NCBI GenBank assembly: GCA_013138735.1
Contig: WTCE01000010.1
Span: 1-64,000, forward strand
DNA: 64,000 bases
Direction of reading: 5' to 3'
Origin: Crocinitomix sp.
GTDB lineage: Bacteria > Bacteroidota > Bacteroidia > Flavobacteriales_D > Crocinitomicaceae
The stretch's first letter is position 1, and every line of letters begins with the position of its first letter. Below, piece by piece: positions 51,227 to 60,918 of the stretch. A program made the position numbers and the translations under genes. The notes beneath the pieces were generated by a model, which saw only the letters and a program-made list of their open reading frames with translations, made no database searches and was not told the origin of the DNA.

Positions 51227-51392
51227 ATAGTGTCTGGTCGGAAATAGACAAATTATTAGAAATTAAATATATTTTGAGAAATAATTTTGTTGTTTTATTT
51301 AGGAGATGCTAAGTATCAGATGAAAAGAAAAAAAGAAAAATAGGCTCAAAAGGATTGATTTTAATTTTGCTGTATGTCCGTCCAGACACTAT
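51227..51392. repeat. 166-bp segment bounded by 20-bp inverted repeats (MITE-like)
   Basis: The left end reads ATAGTGTCTGGTCGGAAATA (51227-51246). The reverse complement of the right end (51392 backwards) matches it at 18 of 20 positions. The right end belongs to copy 2 of the ~31-bp dispersed element (51361-51391), whose other full copy is at 35951-35981. The interior is AT-rich with no ORF. It fills most of the gap between the MFS and thioredoxin-like genes. A miniature transposable element or a paired 3'/5' regulatory element are both possible. Confidence 0.6.
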
Positions 51393-53168
51393 CTATAAGT
51401 TCATTTCTTGTGTTGCCAAGAACTCAACTAAATCGGCTTTAGTATAGATTGGTGAAGAACAAAACGAAGCTGTACACATGAATAAAGTACCTGCATCAAA
51501 TCCACCATAAAAATCTTCATCTTCAGTGGTCATTTCACCGAGTGTTAATACATCAAAAATAAAATATGAATTGGGGTTTAGTAATAGTGCGGATAGATAC
51601 TCAGTCTTTAATAGTTGCTGTTGCCCATCTGTTATAAACACGGCGTGAAATGGTGCTTCTTTTAATTCAACTCCAGCTTTAAAAGATAGTGGAAGCGTGG
51701 TCTGAGATTTTGCCAATTGTTCTTTATTCAAACGGTTATAGGTGGTTAAAGCGTAATTTTTAAAGGTGTCTAATTCCGTGATATGCCCCAAAAGGTTGAA
51801 GGTCGTTACGGCTCGAATATTATTGCGCGGAACTATGGTTGGCACAATTGCTAATTCTCCTGCGGCAGATTGAATGCCATTGGGTGAGTCAAAACGCTTG
51901 ATGAGTTGATAGGCTAAAGTTGTGGCGTTTTCGAGCAATGTGGAATCCTGGGTAATTTGATAATAACGCAGCAAAGCGTCTAATAATTTTCGATTGTCTT
52001 CAAACGAATAAATGTCGGTTTCACCAATTTCTCTTGAATAGAGTCCAGCTGGCGTGCTATATTCACTAAGTATAAATTTGAGCATATTTTGTCCTTTCGA
52101 CAAATAGCTGTGATCGCCAGTTGCGGCCCATAAATTGCTCAAGGCGATACACATTGCGGCATTTTCTTTCAAGTAAATCTTTTTATCGACAGCAGGAGTG
52201 CCTTCTGCTAAGCGCTCAGCTTCTGGTAAATCGTAATATTCACCTGAATGCACACCTGATATTAAATCGGCGTTTTGACTGTTCCAATAAAGTGGTGTTT
52301 CATTTCCTAAAAAACGATCACAATAAGACAGGATGAGCTTTGCTTGTTCAATTGCTTCAGTTGTGTTGGTTTTTGCCGCATAGTAACAATAGGCGTTAAT
52401 ATAGTCCGCTTGAACTCTTAATATCTTTTCAAAGTGCCCATTGTTCCAACTTTTTTTAGCGGAATATTGATAAACCCCACCCCAAACGGGATCAACCAAT
52501 TGATATGAGTTTTTTACCGTTAAGTCAGTCCAGCCTTTCAACGTATCATTGCTTTTATAAAAGTGTAATCCATGTAAAATACCTTGCGATTCTAATGATT
52601 TTGTTTTCCAGTTATAACCTCCTTTTTTTAAATCAATATTAGCTATGAACTTATTATAAAGTACGGTTTCATTCAGCTCCAAATTGCTTGAATTTCCTGA
52701 ATTTCTATCGGGCAAAGGAATGGGGTCGTTACGGATATTTTTTAGATCCGCTAAAAACTCGTTTTTTTCTTGAAAACCTCTTAACCGCAATAACTCATCC
52801 CCGTTTTCATTCATCACAATAATTGCTGGCCAACCCCAAGGTTTATAAGCTGCGTATAAATCAGGTCGGGCATCTTGATCGGCGCGACACAAAATGAAAT
52901 TATCGTCCAAATAACTTTGAACGGTTGCATCCGAATAAGTGCTGTCATCCATTACATGACACCAATGACACCAATTCGCTCCGACCTCTAATAAGAGTAA
53001 TTTCTCATTTTCAGCGGCTTTTTCAAATGCTGCAGCATTAAAATTTCGCCAATTTATTTCTGTTTTCAATTCTAATGTATCAGTAGCTGTGACATTGGGT
53101 GAATCATTTGTTCCAGCGCATGAAAATAGATAAAAAAGTGGGATTAAAGCAATTAATTTAATTTTCAT
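51393..53168 (-). CDS. Thioredoxin-like DUF255 (YyaL/SSP411-type) lipoprotein
   Basis: I chose the ATG at 53168, eight codons inside the longest frame, because it gives a clean lipoprotein signal (MKIKLIALIPLFYLFSCAG, lipid Cys17). The N-terminal ~110 residues are thioredoxin-like with a WCHWCHVMDDSTY active-site segment and ILCRADQDARPDLYAAYKPW, as in the DUF255 family. The remaining ~460 residues form an (alpha/alpha) barrel-like region (LLDALLRYYQITQDS, ENAAMCIALSNLWAATGDHS). In the family the full enzyme is often cytoplasmic; a lipid-anchored copy suggests a periplasmic redox or carbohydrate-related role. Its stop codon abuts the dispersed repeat element. Confidence 0.85.
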   Translation of the reverse strand: MKIKLIALIPLFYLFSCAGTNDSPNVTATDTLELKTEINWRNFNAAAFEKAAENEKLLLLEVGANWCHWCHVMDDSTYSDATVQSYLDDNFILCRADQDARPDLYAAYKPWGWPAIIVMNENGDELLRLRGFQEKNEFLADLKNIRNDPIPLPDRNSGNSSNLELNETVLYNKFIANIDLKKGGYNWKTKSLESQGILHGLHFYKSNDTLKGWTDLTVKNSYQLVDPVWGGVYQYSAKKSWNNGHFEKILRVQADYINAYCYYAAKTNTTEAIEQAKLILSYCDRFLGNETPLYWNSQNADLISGVHSGEYYDLPEAERLAEGTPAVDKKIYLKENAAMCIALSNLWAATGDHSYLSKGQNMLKFILSEYSTPAGLYSREIGETDIYSFEDNRKLLDALLRYYQITQDSTLLENATTLAYQLIKRFDSPNGIQSAAGELAIVPTIVPRNNIRAVTTFNLLGHITELDTFKNYALTTYNRLNKEQLAKSQTTLPLSFKAGVELKEAPFHAVFITDGQQQLLKTEYLSALLLNPNSYFIFDVLTLGEMTTEDEDFYGGFDAGTLFMCTASFCSSPIYTKADLVEFLATQEMNL

Positions 53169-53365
53169 AGGATCGTTTATTCCTTGTTTCATGCTTCATA
53201 ACTGCGGTTTTTTCTACAGTTATGAATTCAATCGGTTAAATTTGAAAAGACAGTAGACTTCTTTTTATAAATCTACGTCTAACTCATGCATTTGGATTTA
53301 GTGTAGGCGTTATTTTCATAAGAATCGCCTAATACGTTCAATTTTAGGTAAATTGCAGTTCAAAC

Positions 53366-56300
53366 ATGAAGTATATTTTATTCAGTCTTTTTTGTCTTTT
53401 CATGGGGTCCACTTTTAGTCAAGTTATCTCCAGTGAATGGTCGCAGGCGCCTTTTAACGATTTGGGTATCGCTGAAAATAATGGGCGTTATGCTCCCATA
53501 ATGGGTGATGATGTTCTGTATTATGGTTTTGATGGCCCTTATTCCTTTTTCTTTACTGTGAATGGAATTATAATTGGTCAAAAAGAAAAACTCACCGCCG
53601 AAGAAGCTTGGGAAAGACATGAAAAACAAGAAAAGAGACAGCCCGTTTTACCTATCCCGTCTAATTATTTTAACATTCAATGGCAAAATTCTAACCTAAA
53701 CGTAAACCTTCTTGCGTTAGAAAAAAATGCACACACCCTTAATTTTCAAAACCCAAATAACCTTGATCAAACTTTAAAGTCAAATACTTTTCAAAAAGTA
53801 GTTTATCAGAATCTTTATAATGGAATTGATTTAGAAATTACATTGCCAACAGAAGGCGGATTAAAGTATGCATTTGTACTTCACCCAGCCAGCAATGCTG
53901 ATGACATAACAATGGTATTCGAGGATGCTACTGTTGCTATCGACGCAAGTGGACAATTAGAAATTGACTCAAAAATTGACGCCTTTAAAGATTTGGCTCC
54001 TGTGGCATGGCAAAAAGGGACTGAAACTACAATTTCGAGCAGCTATCGGCATTCAGATGATGGCGGAATTCATTTCGTAATGGCGGACTATGATACGACC
54101 GAAACCATAATTATTGATCCATGGTTGGTTCCAGCTTTGCCTTTTACAGATAAACAACAGGCCTATGATATGGGGATGGATTTTGAGGGAAATGTTTCAA
54201 TATTAGGTCAATACGGTAATCAAGTAGCACATTATGACAATACTGGATTGTTGCAATGGGTGTGGACCTTGCCAGGTGAATTGAATGAATTTTACGGCGA
54301 TTTAGATGTCAATACTTATACAGGCCATACCTATGTTATGAACATGGCGCTTTTTTTAGGAATTGAGGATATTTGGCGTTTAGATATGGACGGTGTAATA
54401 AGCGAAAGCATTGAGTATGACCCTGCAGATGATGACCCTGGAGAATTGTGGCGGATGAGTTATAATCCAGTAACAGACCAACTAGTTATAGGGGCCGGAG
54501 GATTGCCGCGAGCTTCGCATCTCTGTGTTGTTGATGGTGATTTAACAAGTAATAATCGCTATGCTCCATTAACTCCTTTTCCGCCCAATTTAACGGACGC
54601 TACTTTACTAGAAGTTGATCCGTGTGGAGAATATTTTTACTTGCTTTGTTCGGCAGATGCTGTTGGTTTGTACAATAATGTGTTGTATAAAATTGAGCAA
54701 GCTGACCCCACAAGTATTATTTGGGAGGCTGCTACGGCACACACTTATGAGGAGATATCTTGTATAGGTTATTTAGGCCGAGAAGTGATTACCGGAGAAG
54801 GACCAGATTGGTATTCGCCCAATGGGCATAATGGTATTGCGGTTAGTTATGATGTGTACACTTATGATGGAGATATCTTAAATCGCTGGGACAAAACTAC
54901 AGGAAGCTTTTTAGGGGTTGTTACTGTAACACCAACCGATCCTACAATTTATGGTGATCTTGCATTTTGCGGTGGAATTGATACGGATGTTTGCGGAAAC
55001 GTTTATGTGGGGACGGAAGATAGTCTAATTAAATACTCAAGAGAATTAGAATATATTGAGGCCATTGCATTGCCCGACACTTGTTTTGATCTGCGGATTG
55101 TTAAAGAACGCATGAGTACCTGCGGCGCCGACTTTGTAGAGTCCTATGATTTTCCAGATTTGGTCGATTATTCTATGTCTGCAACTCCTCAACCATGTGG
55201 CGAATGTATAGGTACTGCATCCATTGAAACTTCAAGCATTTGTCCCGAGCTTACATTTGCCTCGATACTATGGAGCCCCGGTGGACAAACAACACCAACC
55301 GCTACAGATCTTTGCGCCGGCTGGTATACCGCCACCATTACGTGGTCTAACGGTTTGTGTGATTCTATTGTACGAGTTGATTCAGTTGAGGTAGTGATAG
55401 GTGCGCCAGGTGAATTGATTCAAGAGCTAACCTTGCAATCCTGCAGTGATGATTGTGATGGGACCGTTGAAATTACCGTTACGGGTGGCTTTCCGCCCTT
55501 CGTTTTTGATTTAGAGGGTGATGTAAATGCTACTGGAATTTACACGGGTCTTTGTCCTGGGGTTTATGATTTGTTAGTAACAGATATTGATGGATGTGTA
55601 TTTATTGATTCCGTTGTCATTACTGAAGTTGATTCTTTAATTGTGACAGAGTTCATTACGGATGAGGCATGCGCAGGCGCTTGCAATGGAACGATTACTT
55701 TAACACCTGAGGCTGGCGTAGCCCCATTTGTTTTTACTTTAGATGGAACTGATTATGGAACAGGTTATTTTGAAGACTTGTGCGTTGGAACCTATGTCGT
55801 AACTGTTGTCGACTCAAATGGTTGTTCTTACGAAAATTCAGTAACAATTTCAGTTGGCGAAAGTTTGGGGCTAGACACGGTGGTCGCCAATAATCCGACT
55901 TGTTATGGATTTGCAGATGGATCTGCAACGGTAGGAACGGCAATTGGCGTTGAGCCTATAACCTATACTTGGGTGCCAGAAAATCCAGCGATAGGAGCGA
56001 CATTTAACAGTATGACAGCTGGAACGTATGAAGTATATGCTATGGATGCGCACGGATGTGTTGATACACTTGTTTTTGAATTGATTCAACCAGATTCAAT
56101 TTATCTAGACTTGACGTTGATCAATCCGCTTTGTTTTGGTGATCCAACTGGAATAGCCCATGTAGACTCTGTCTATAACGCACAAGGAAATTTGGATAAT
56201 ATTACATTTATTTGGTCACCAGATCCAGCTAACGTGACGGGCGTTGGCGCAGATTCTTCCTATAATTTAGCTGCGGCGGATTATACCCTTACCGTTAATG

Positions 56301-57196
56301 ATGATTTGGGCTGTTCAAGTGTCATTACGTTTACAATTACTGAACCAGCAGAGATGGTCTTTTCGGAGTTTGGTTATGATCCTACTTTTTGTCGTTTATT
56401 CGAACATCAATCTGGCAACGGAGTGGTTTACGCAGCAGCTACAGGTGGCACTCCTGGTTACGAATATGATTGGATTAATTTGGAGACCTTAGAAACTTCA
56501 GAGAATTCAACTTGGGGTGGACTTAATCCAGGCTTATATCGAATTATTATAACAGATGCAAATGGTTGCAAACTGATAGAAACCATCCAATTGGATTCTG
56601 TTAATCCAATTGCAGCTTTTACAGTTGATTCTGATCAACTAAATGAAGATTGCGAAGGAACAGAATTGGTTATAGCAAACTTCATTAATGAATCGCAATA
56701 TTTTGCAAACCCCAATAATCCAATTGCAGACACAACTTTTTTCTGGAACCTGAATCACCCGAATGATGACTGGATTATTTCGCATGACTATTTTGAGATG
56801 ATCGATACATCTTATGTTGGAGAGGCCATTTATGAAGTTTGTTTGGTGGCAAGAAATAAAAATGGCTGTTCAGATACGACTTGTAAAAACCTAATCGTCC
56901 ATGTGCAGCCAGAATTTGTAGCGCCCAATATCTTTACACCCGGTGGAAACGGAATGAATGACGAATTTACATTTGAGTTCAGTACTTTGGGTATCGAAAC
57001 CTTTCATTGCACAATTGTCAACCGTTGGGGAATTACCGTGGCCGAATTGAATAGTATTACTGATGGTTGGGATGGAACCGATTTAAATGGTGACAATTGT
57101 ACCAATGGCGTCTATTTTTATACCTATTCGGCTGTATCAACTAATAGTACAGTATTCAATGGGCAAGGCAATGTTCAGTTAGTTCGGGCAGAATAA
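53366..57196 (+). CDS. Giant T9SS type-B surface protein (paralogue A)
   Basis: The 1276-residue product has a Sec signal peptide (ILFSLFCLFMGSTFSQ). The head resembles that of SBBP-type proteins (VVYQNLYNGIDLEITLPTEG, IIIDPWLVPALPF) and is followed by a propeller-like region with DICGN/DVCGNVYVGTED-type repeats (~260-590). SprB-like repeats follow (SCSDDCDGTVEITVTGGFPP; NPTCYGFADGSATVG). The tail has QSGNGVVYAAATGGTPGYEY, STWGGLNPG and the CHU_C sorting domain (PNIFTPGGNGMNDEFTFEF, VNRWGITVAEL, GWDGTDLNGD). It should be exported by the T9SS and attached to the surface. The next gene is a close paralogue, with a 72-nt gap. Confidence 0.9.
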   Translation: MKYILFSLFCLFMGSTFSQVISSEWSQAPFNDLGIAENNGRYAPIMGDDVLYYGFDGPYSFFFTVNGIIIGQKEKLTAEEAWERHEKQEKRQPVLPIPSNYFNIQWQNSNLNVNLLALEKNAHTLNFQNPNNLDQTLKSNTFQKVVYQNLYNGIDLEITLPTEGGLKYAFVLHPASNADDITMVFEDATVAIDASGQLEIDSKIDAFKDLAPVAWQKGTETTISSSYRHSDDGGIHFVMADYDTTETIIIDPWLVPALPFTDKQQAYDMGMDFEGNVSILGQYGNQVAHYDNTGLLQWVWTLPGELNEFYGDLDVNTYTGHTYVMNMALFLGIEDIWRLDMDGVISESIEYDPADDDPGELWRMSYNPVTDQLVIGAGGLPRASHLCVVDGDLTSNNRYAPLTPFPPNLTDATLLEVDPCGEYFYLLCSADAVGLYNNVLYKIEQADPTSIIWEAATAHTYEEISCIGYLGREVITGEGPDWYSPNGHNGIAVSYDVYTYDGDILNRWDKTTGSFLGVVTVTPTDPTIYGDLAFCGGIDTDVCGNVYVGTEDSLIKYSRELEYIEAIALPDTCFDLRIVKERMSTCGADFVESYDFPDLVDYSMSATPQPCGECIGTASIETSSICPELTFASILWSPGGQTTPTATDLCAGWYTATITWSNGLCDSIVRVDSVEVVIGAPGELIQELTLQSCSDDCDGTVEITVTGGFPPFVFDLEGDVNATGIYTGLCPGVYDLLVTDIDGCVFIDSVVITEVDSLIVTEFITDEACAGACNGTITLTPEAGVAPFVFTLDGTDYGTGYFEDLCVGTYVVTVVDSNGCSYENSVTISVGESLGLDTVVANNPTCYGFADGSATVGTAIGVEPITYTWVPENPAIGATFNSMTAGTYEVYAMDAHGCVDTLVFELIQPDSIYLDLTLINPLCFGDPTGIAHVDSVYNAQGNLDNITFIWSPDPANVTGVGADSSYNLAAADYTLTVNDDLGCSSVITFTITEPAEMVFSEFGYDPTFCRLFEHQSGNGVVYAAATGGTPGYEYDWINLETLETSENSTWGGLNPGLYRIIITDANGCKLIETIQLDSVNPIAAFTVDSDQLNEDCEGTELVIANFINESQYFANPNNPIADTTFFWNLNHPNDDWIISHDYFEMIDTSYVGEAIYEVCLVARNKNGCSDTTCKNLIVHVQPEFVAPNIFTPGGNGMNDEFTFEFSTLGIETFHCTIVNRWGITVAELNSITDGWDGTDLNGDNCTNGVYFYTYSAVSTNSTVFNGQGNVQLVRAE

Positions 57197-57228
57197 AAAC
57201 CTGATACTCAACTATTCCGTACTTTTTT

Positions 57229-57250
57229 ACGTTTAGTAATTAGTAAACGT
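57229..57250. promoter_or_regulatory. 22-bp near-perfect palindrome upstream of paralogue B
   Basis: ACGTTTA-GTAATTAG-TAAACGT is symmetric at 20 of 22 positions and ends 18 bp before the ATG at 57269. It could be an operator or a 5'-UTR hairpin; nothing further supports either. Confidence 0.35.
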
Positions 57251-57268
57251 TTATCCCAAAAGTCGCCT

Positions 57269-60200
57269 ATGAAATATTTAATCCTATTCTCTCTGTTTTT
57301 TATTGCGAATCTAAGCAATGCCCAATCTCAAAGTAAGAGTTGGACAATTGCGCCTTCAACAAACCTTGGTTTTACAGAAAACTTGGAACGTTATAACTCT
57401 GTTATGGATGAGGAAATCCAATTTTTTGCTGAATATGGCACACATAGAATTTTCTTTTCAAATGATGCTTTTGTAATTGGACAGGCCGAGGAATTATCTA
57501 AAGAAGAAGCTTATGAGCGTCATGAGAAAGAAGAACATGGTGAAGAAGTTGAGCCGATAAGTTGGGATTATTTCAAAATCGAATTTCAGAATGTTAATCC
57601 AGCTGCAGAAATTCAATTCCTTAATCAAAAACAGCATACAAGAAATTTTAGAAACCCAGCGAATTTAACAGAAACTATCTTGGCGCATTCGTTTGATCGG
57701 GTGCTATACAAAAACATTTATCCGAATATTGATTTGGAACTACAATTACCCGCAGAAGGTGGATTAAAATATAATTTTTTAGTACATCCTGGCGGAAGTC
57801 ATCAGGACATCCTAATGTCTTATGTTGGAGCCGAAGTTCAACTTGACGCACAAGGAGGTTTGCTGATTAATAGTGAACTTGCCCCTTTTACAGATCAGGC
57901 TCCCGTTTCAACAGTTCTGGGGTTAGCGGTTGAAACTAAATTTCAAGTCAATAACAATCAAGTTTCATTCAATTTGGCTGAGTATGATCACGCACAAGAA
58001 TTAATTATTGATCCTTGGATCGTCACACCTATTCCGGGCGCTACAACGGGGATGGAAGTTACAGGAGATGATAGTGGTAACGCAACTGTACTTACCTTAG
58101 TTGGGGCCGGGCAAGAGATGTCTTATTACGATAATACAGGCGCCTTACAATGGACATTTGGTCCAGTAATGATTGGCGACATTACCATGAATCCGGCTAC
58201 GGGAGAAACATATCTCACTAACTATACATTGGGCGATATTTCTCAATTTGATTTATTCGGAGTTATTACTGCAACCAATGTAATGTCAGAAGTTGGCTTA
58301 CCAGAAGTTTGGCGAGTAAAGTATAGTGATTTTCACGATAAAATAACTGTAGGTGAAGGAGGTTTATCTGGAGCGGATATGCATGTTTCAATTATGCCAA
58401 ATGATTTAAGCACCTATACCCCTTACATCTGTTTGCCCGATCCAGGTTCAATCATGGAAGATTGTGCTTTGTTTGAAGTTGATAAATATGATGGTTCATT
58501 TTATTATTGTCCATCAGGCTTTATTGGAGGTAGCCCGAGTATATATGGTAATAGATTGCATAAATTAGATCCAGTTGACCCTACCATAATGTTATGGGAT
58601 ACTTATACGGCTCATGATTTTCAGGAAATTAGTAATGCAACGTATGCCGCTAATGTTAACGGTGTTAATGGAATTACTGCTGGACTAGATTTTGTGTATT
58701 CCTATGACGGCAATAAAGTAATGCAATACGATAAAATGACAGGCGAATTACTTGATTCTTTACTTTTATTAACCCCGGTTAATTCGCAATTTGGAATAGA
58801 TATGGATGATTGCGGAAACCTTTATGTAGGGAGCGAGACTGAGGTTTTGATTTTAACGGCTGAGATGGAAGAAATTGGAACTATTGCCACTCCAGGAGCT
58901 GTCAGAGATTTATTAGTGGTAGATAATCACTTATATGTTACAGGTGCAAGCTTTTTAACGGAAATTGAATTAGAAGGAGAAGGCGGAGATGCAATAATGA
59001 GCATTACGGGTACGCCGTCATTTTGCGCATCATGTTCAGGAACCGCAACGATTTCTTTTGTCGGTTGTGGCGTTGTAGATATTGTACCGGAAAGTATCCT
59101 TTGGGAGCCAAGCGGATCAACCGACATTACCGCAACAGATTTGTGTGAAGGTTGGCACGTTGCAACAGTTACTTGGATAAATGATGAAGGAGAAACAGTA
59201 ACGCAAGTGGATTCGGTTGAAGTGACAACCGAAGAGCTGGACATTACCGTTGATATAACTGTAACGGATGAAGCTTGCCCAGGATCATGCAACGGTGAAG
59301 TAACAATTACACCTACATCTGGCGAAGCCCCGTATACTTACGACGTTGATGGAACCACGAATGGTACAGGAATTTTTACAGGTCTTTGTGCGGGCACATT
59401 TGATGTTACTGTAACAGATGATAATGGCTGTGAATTTACAGGTACGGTGACCATTGGTAGTGGTGATGGATTAAGATTGAATCTTGTAACCTCTAATAAT
59501 CCAACTTGCTATGGTTTTACAGATGGCTCCATAACGGTTGAAGTTGCTGGTGGTTTAGGTGATGTAACCTATATATGGATTCCCGAAAACCCAATTGAAG
59601 GTGCTACCTTTAATACGATTGGTGCTGGAACTTATATTGTTCATGCTTCTGATGACGGAGACTGTTCAGATTCATTGGTAATTGTGTTGACAGATCCAGA
59701 TTCATTGTGGGCAGATTTAAGCGTAAATAATCCATTGTGTTATGGCGACTCAACAGGTTTTGCTGTAATTACAGACGTGCATAATGCGCAAGGCGATTTA
59801 GACAATATCTCCTACTTTTGGGCACCCAATTATTTTGGTGGCGGTGGTGTTGGAGTAGACTCGGCCTATAATATGCCAGCAGGCGGTTATACTGTTACCA
59901 TTAATGATGATAATGGTTGTTCAAATGTGATGGATTTTACAATAATTGAACCAGATCAATTGGTGTTTTCAGAATTTGGATATGATCCCGCTTTTTGCCG
60001 ATTGTACGGATATCAATCAGGCAATGGAGTAATATATGTTGCCGCTACTGGAGGAACTCCTGACTATGATTATTATTGGTTGAATTTAGAAACCTTAGAT
60101 GACGAAATAACATCCACTTGGGGAGGGTTGAATCCTGGAACGTATCAGGTTACGGTGACAGATGAAAATGGCTGTACTTTAATTGAAACTATTGAGCTTG

Positions 60201-60799
60201 ATTCGGTAAGCCCAATTGCTGCTTTTACGGTCGATTCTGATCAACTGAATGAAGACTGTGAAGGAACAGAATTGGTGATTGCCAATTTCATTAATCAATC
60301 TGAGTATTTTGCAAACCCTAATAATCCTAGTGCTGACACTACCTTTTTATGGAATTTGAATCATCCCATTGACCCTTGGATTATTTCACATGACTTTTTT
60401 CAAATTATGGACACCTCTTATGTTGGTGAGGCCGTTTATGAGGTTTGTTTAATCGCACAAAACAAGAATGGTTGTGCCGATACGACTTGTAAAGACATAA
60501 TTGTGCATGTTCAACCTGAATTGATTGCGCCCAATATTTTTACACCAGGTTCTAATGGTTTAAACGACCTCTTTACCTTTGAATTTCTAACATTCGGAAT
60601 AGAATCATTTCATTGCACAATTGTTAACCGCTGGGGAATTACAGTGGCCGAACTCAACGACATAAATCAAGGTTGGGATGGTACAGATAGAAACGGAGAC
60701 GATTGCGTTGCAGGCGTTTATTTTTATGTATATGAAGCTGTTTCTACTAATGCAACCGCTTTTGATGGACAAGGAAATGTACAGTTGATTAGAGAGTAA
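57269..60799 (+). CDS. Giant T9SS type-B surface protein (paralogue B)
   Basis: The 1176-residue product parallels the preceding protein over its length: signal peptide (YLILFSLFFIANLSNAQ), head (VLYKNIYPNIDLELQLPAEG, LIIDPWIVTPIPG), a propeller-like middle with DDCGNLYVGSETEV, SprB-like repeats (SGTATISFVGCGVVD; ACPGSCNGEVTITPTSGEAP; NPTCYGFTDGSITVEVAGGL) and a CHU_C tail (PNIFTPGSNGLNDLFTFEF, VNRWGITVAELNDINQGWDG). The tail of ~480 residues is almost the same as in paralogue A, while the middle is shorter. Tandem duplication with divergence of the variable middle is the simplest history. Confidence 0.9.
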   Translation: MKYLILFSLFFIANLSNAQSQSKSWTIAPSTNLGFTENLERYNSVMDEEIQFFAEYGTHRIFFSNDAFVIGQAEELSKEEAYERHEKEEHGEEVEPISWDYFKIEFQNVNPAAEIQFLNQKQHTRNFRNPANLTETILAHSFDRVLYKNIYPNIDLELQLPAEGGLKYNFLVHPGGSHQDILMSYVGAEVQLDAQGGLLINSELAPFTDQAPVSTVLGLAVETKFQVNNNQVSFNLAEYDHAQELIIDPWIVTPIPGATTGMEVTGDDSGNATVLTLVGAGQEMSYYDNTGALQWTFGPVMIGDITMNPATGETYLTNYTLGDISQFDLFGVITATNVMSEVGLPEVWRVKYSDFHDKITVGEGGLSGADMHVSIMPNDLSTYTPYICLPDPGSIMEDCALFEVDKYDGSFYYCPSGFIGGSPSIYGNRLHKLDPVDPTIMLWDTYTAHDFQEISNATYAANVNGVNGITAGLDFVYSYDGNKVMQYDKMTGELLDSLLLLTPVNSQFGIDMDDCGNLYVGSETEVLILTAEMEEIGTIATPGAVRDLLVVDNHLYVTGASFLTEIELEGEGGDAIMSITGTPSFCASCSGTATISFVGCGVVDIVPESILWEPSGSTDITATDLCEGWHVATVTWINDEGETVTQVDSVEVTTEELDITVDITVTDEACPGSCNGEVTITPTSGEAPYTYDVDGTTNGTGIFTGLCAGTFDVTVTDDNGCEFTGTVTIGSGDGLRLNLVTSNNPTCYGFTDGSITVEVAGGLGDVTYIWIPENPIEGATFNTIGAGTYIVHASDDGDCSDSLVIVLTDPDSLWADLSVNNPLCYGDSTGFAVITDVHNAQGDLDNISYFWAPNYFGGGGVGVDSAYNMPAGGYTVTINDDNGCSNVMDFTIIEPDQLVFSEFGYDPAFCRLYGYQSGNGVIYVAATGGTPDYDYYWLNLETLDDEITSTWGGLNPGTYQVTVTDENGCTLIETIELDSVSPIAAFTVDSDQLNEDCEGTELVIANFINQSEYFANPNNPSADTTFLWNLNHPIDPWIISHDFFQIMDTSYVGEAVYEVCLIAQNKNGCADTTCKDIIVHVQPELIAPNIFTPGSNGLNDLFTFEFLTFGIESFHCTIVNRWGITVAELNDINQGWDGTDRNGDDCVAGVYFYVYEAVSTNATAFDGQGNVQLIRE

Positions 60800-60918
60800 T
60801 ACTAAACCTAACTTTCATTCATTATCAACAAATTAAGCGATTTAGAGTCGTAGAATTAACAGGAATTTTGGATTGATTTTAGGCTCCGATCTGTCCAAAA
60901 TTTTATAAATTGCAAACT

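Noticed and set aside
53305-53330. Hairpin AGGCG...CGCCT before the gene at 53366
   Set aside because: Only five pairs are exact and the rest is imperfect, so it was not called as a terminator or operator.
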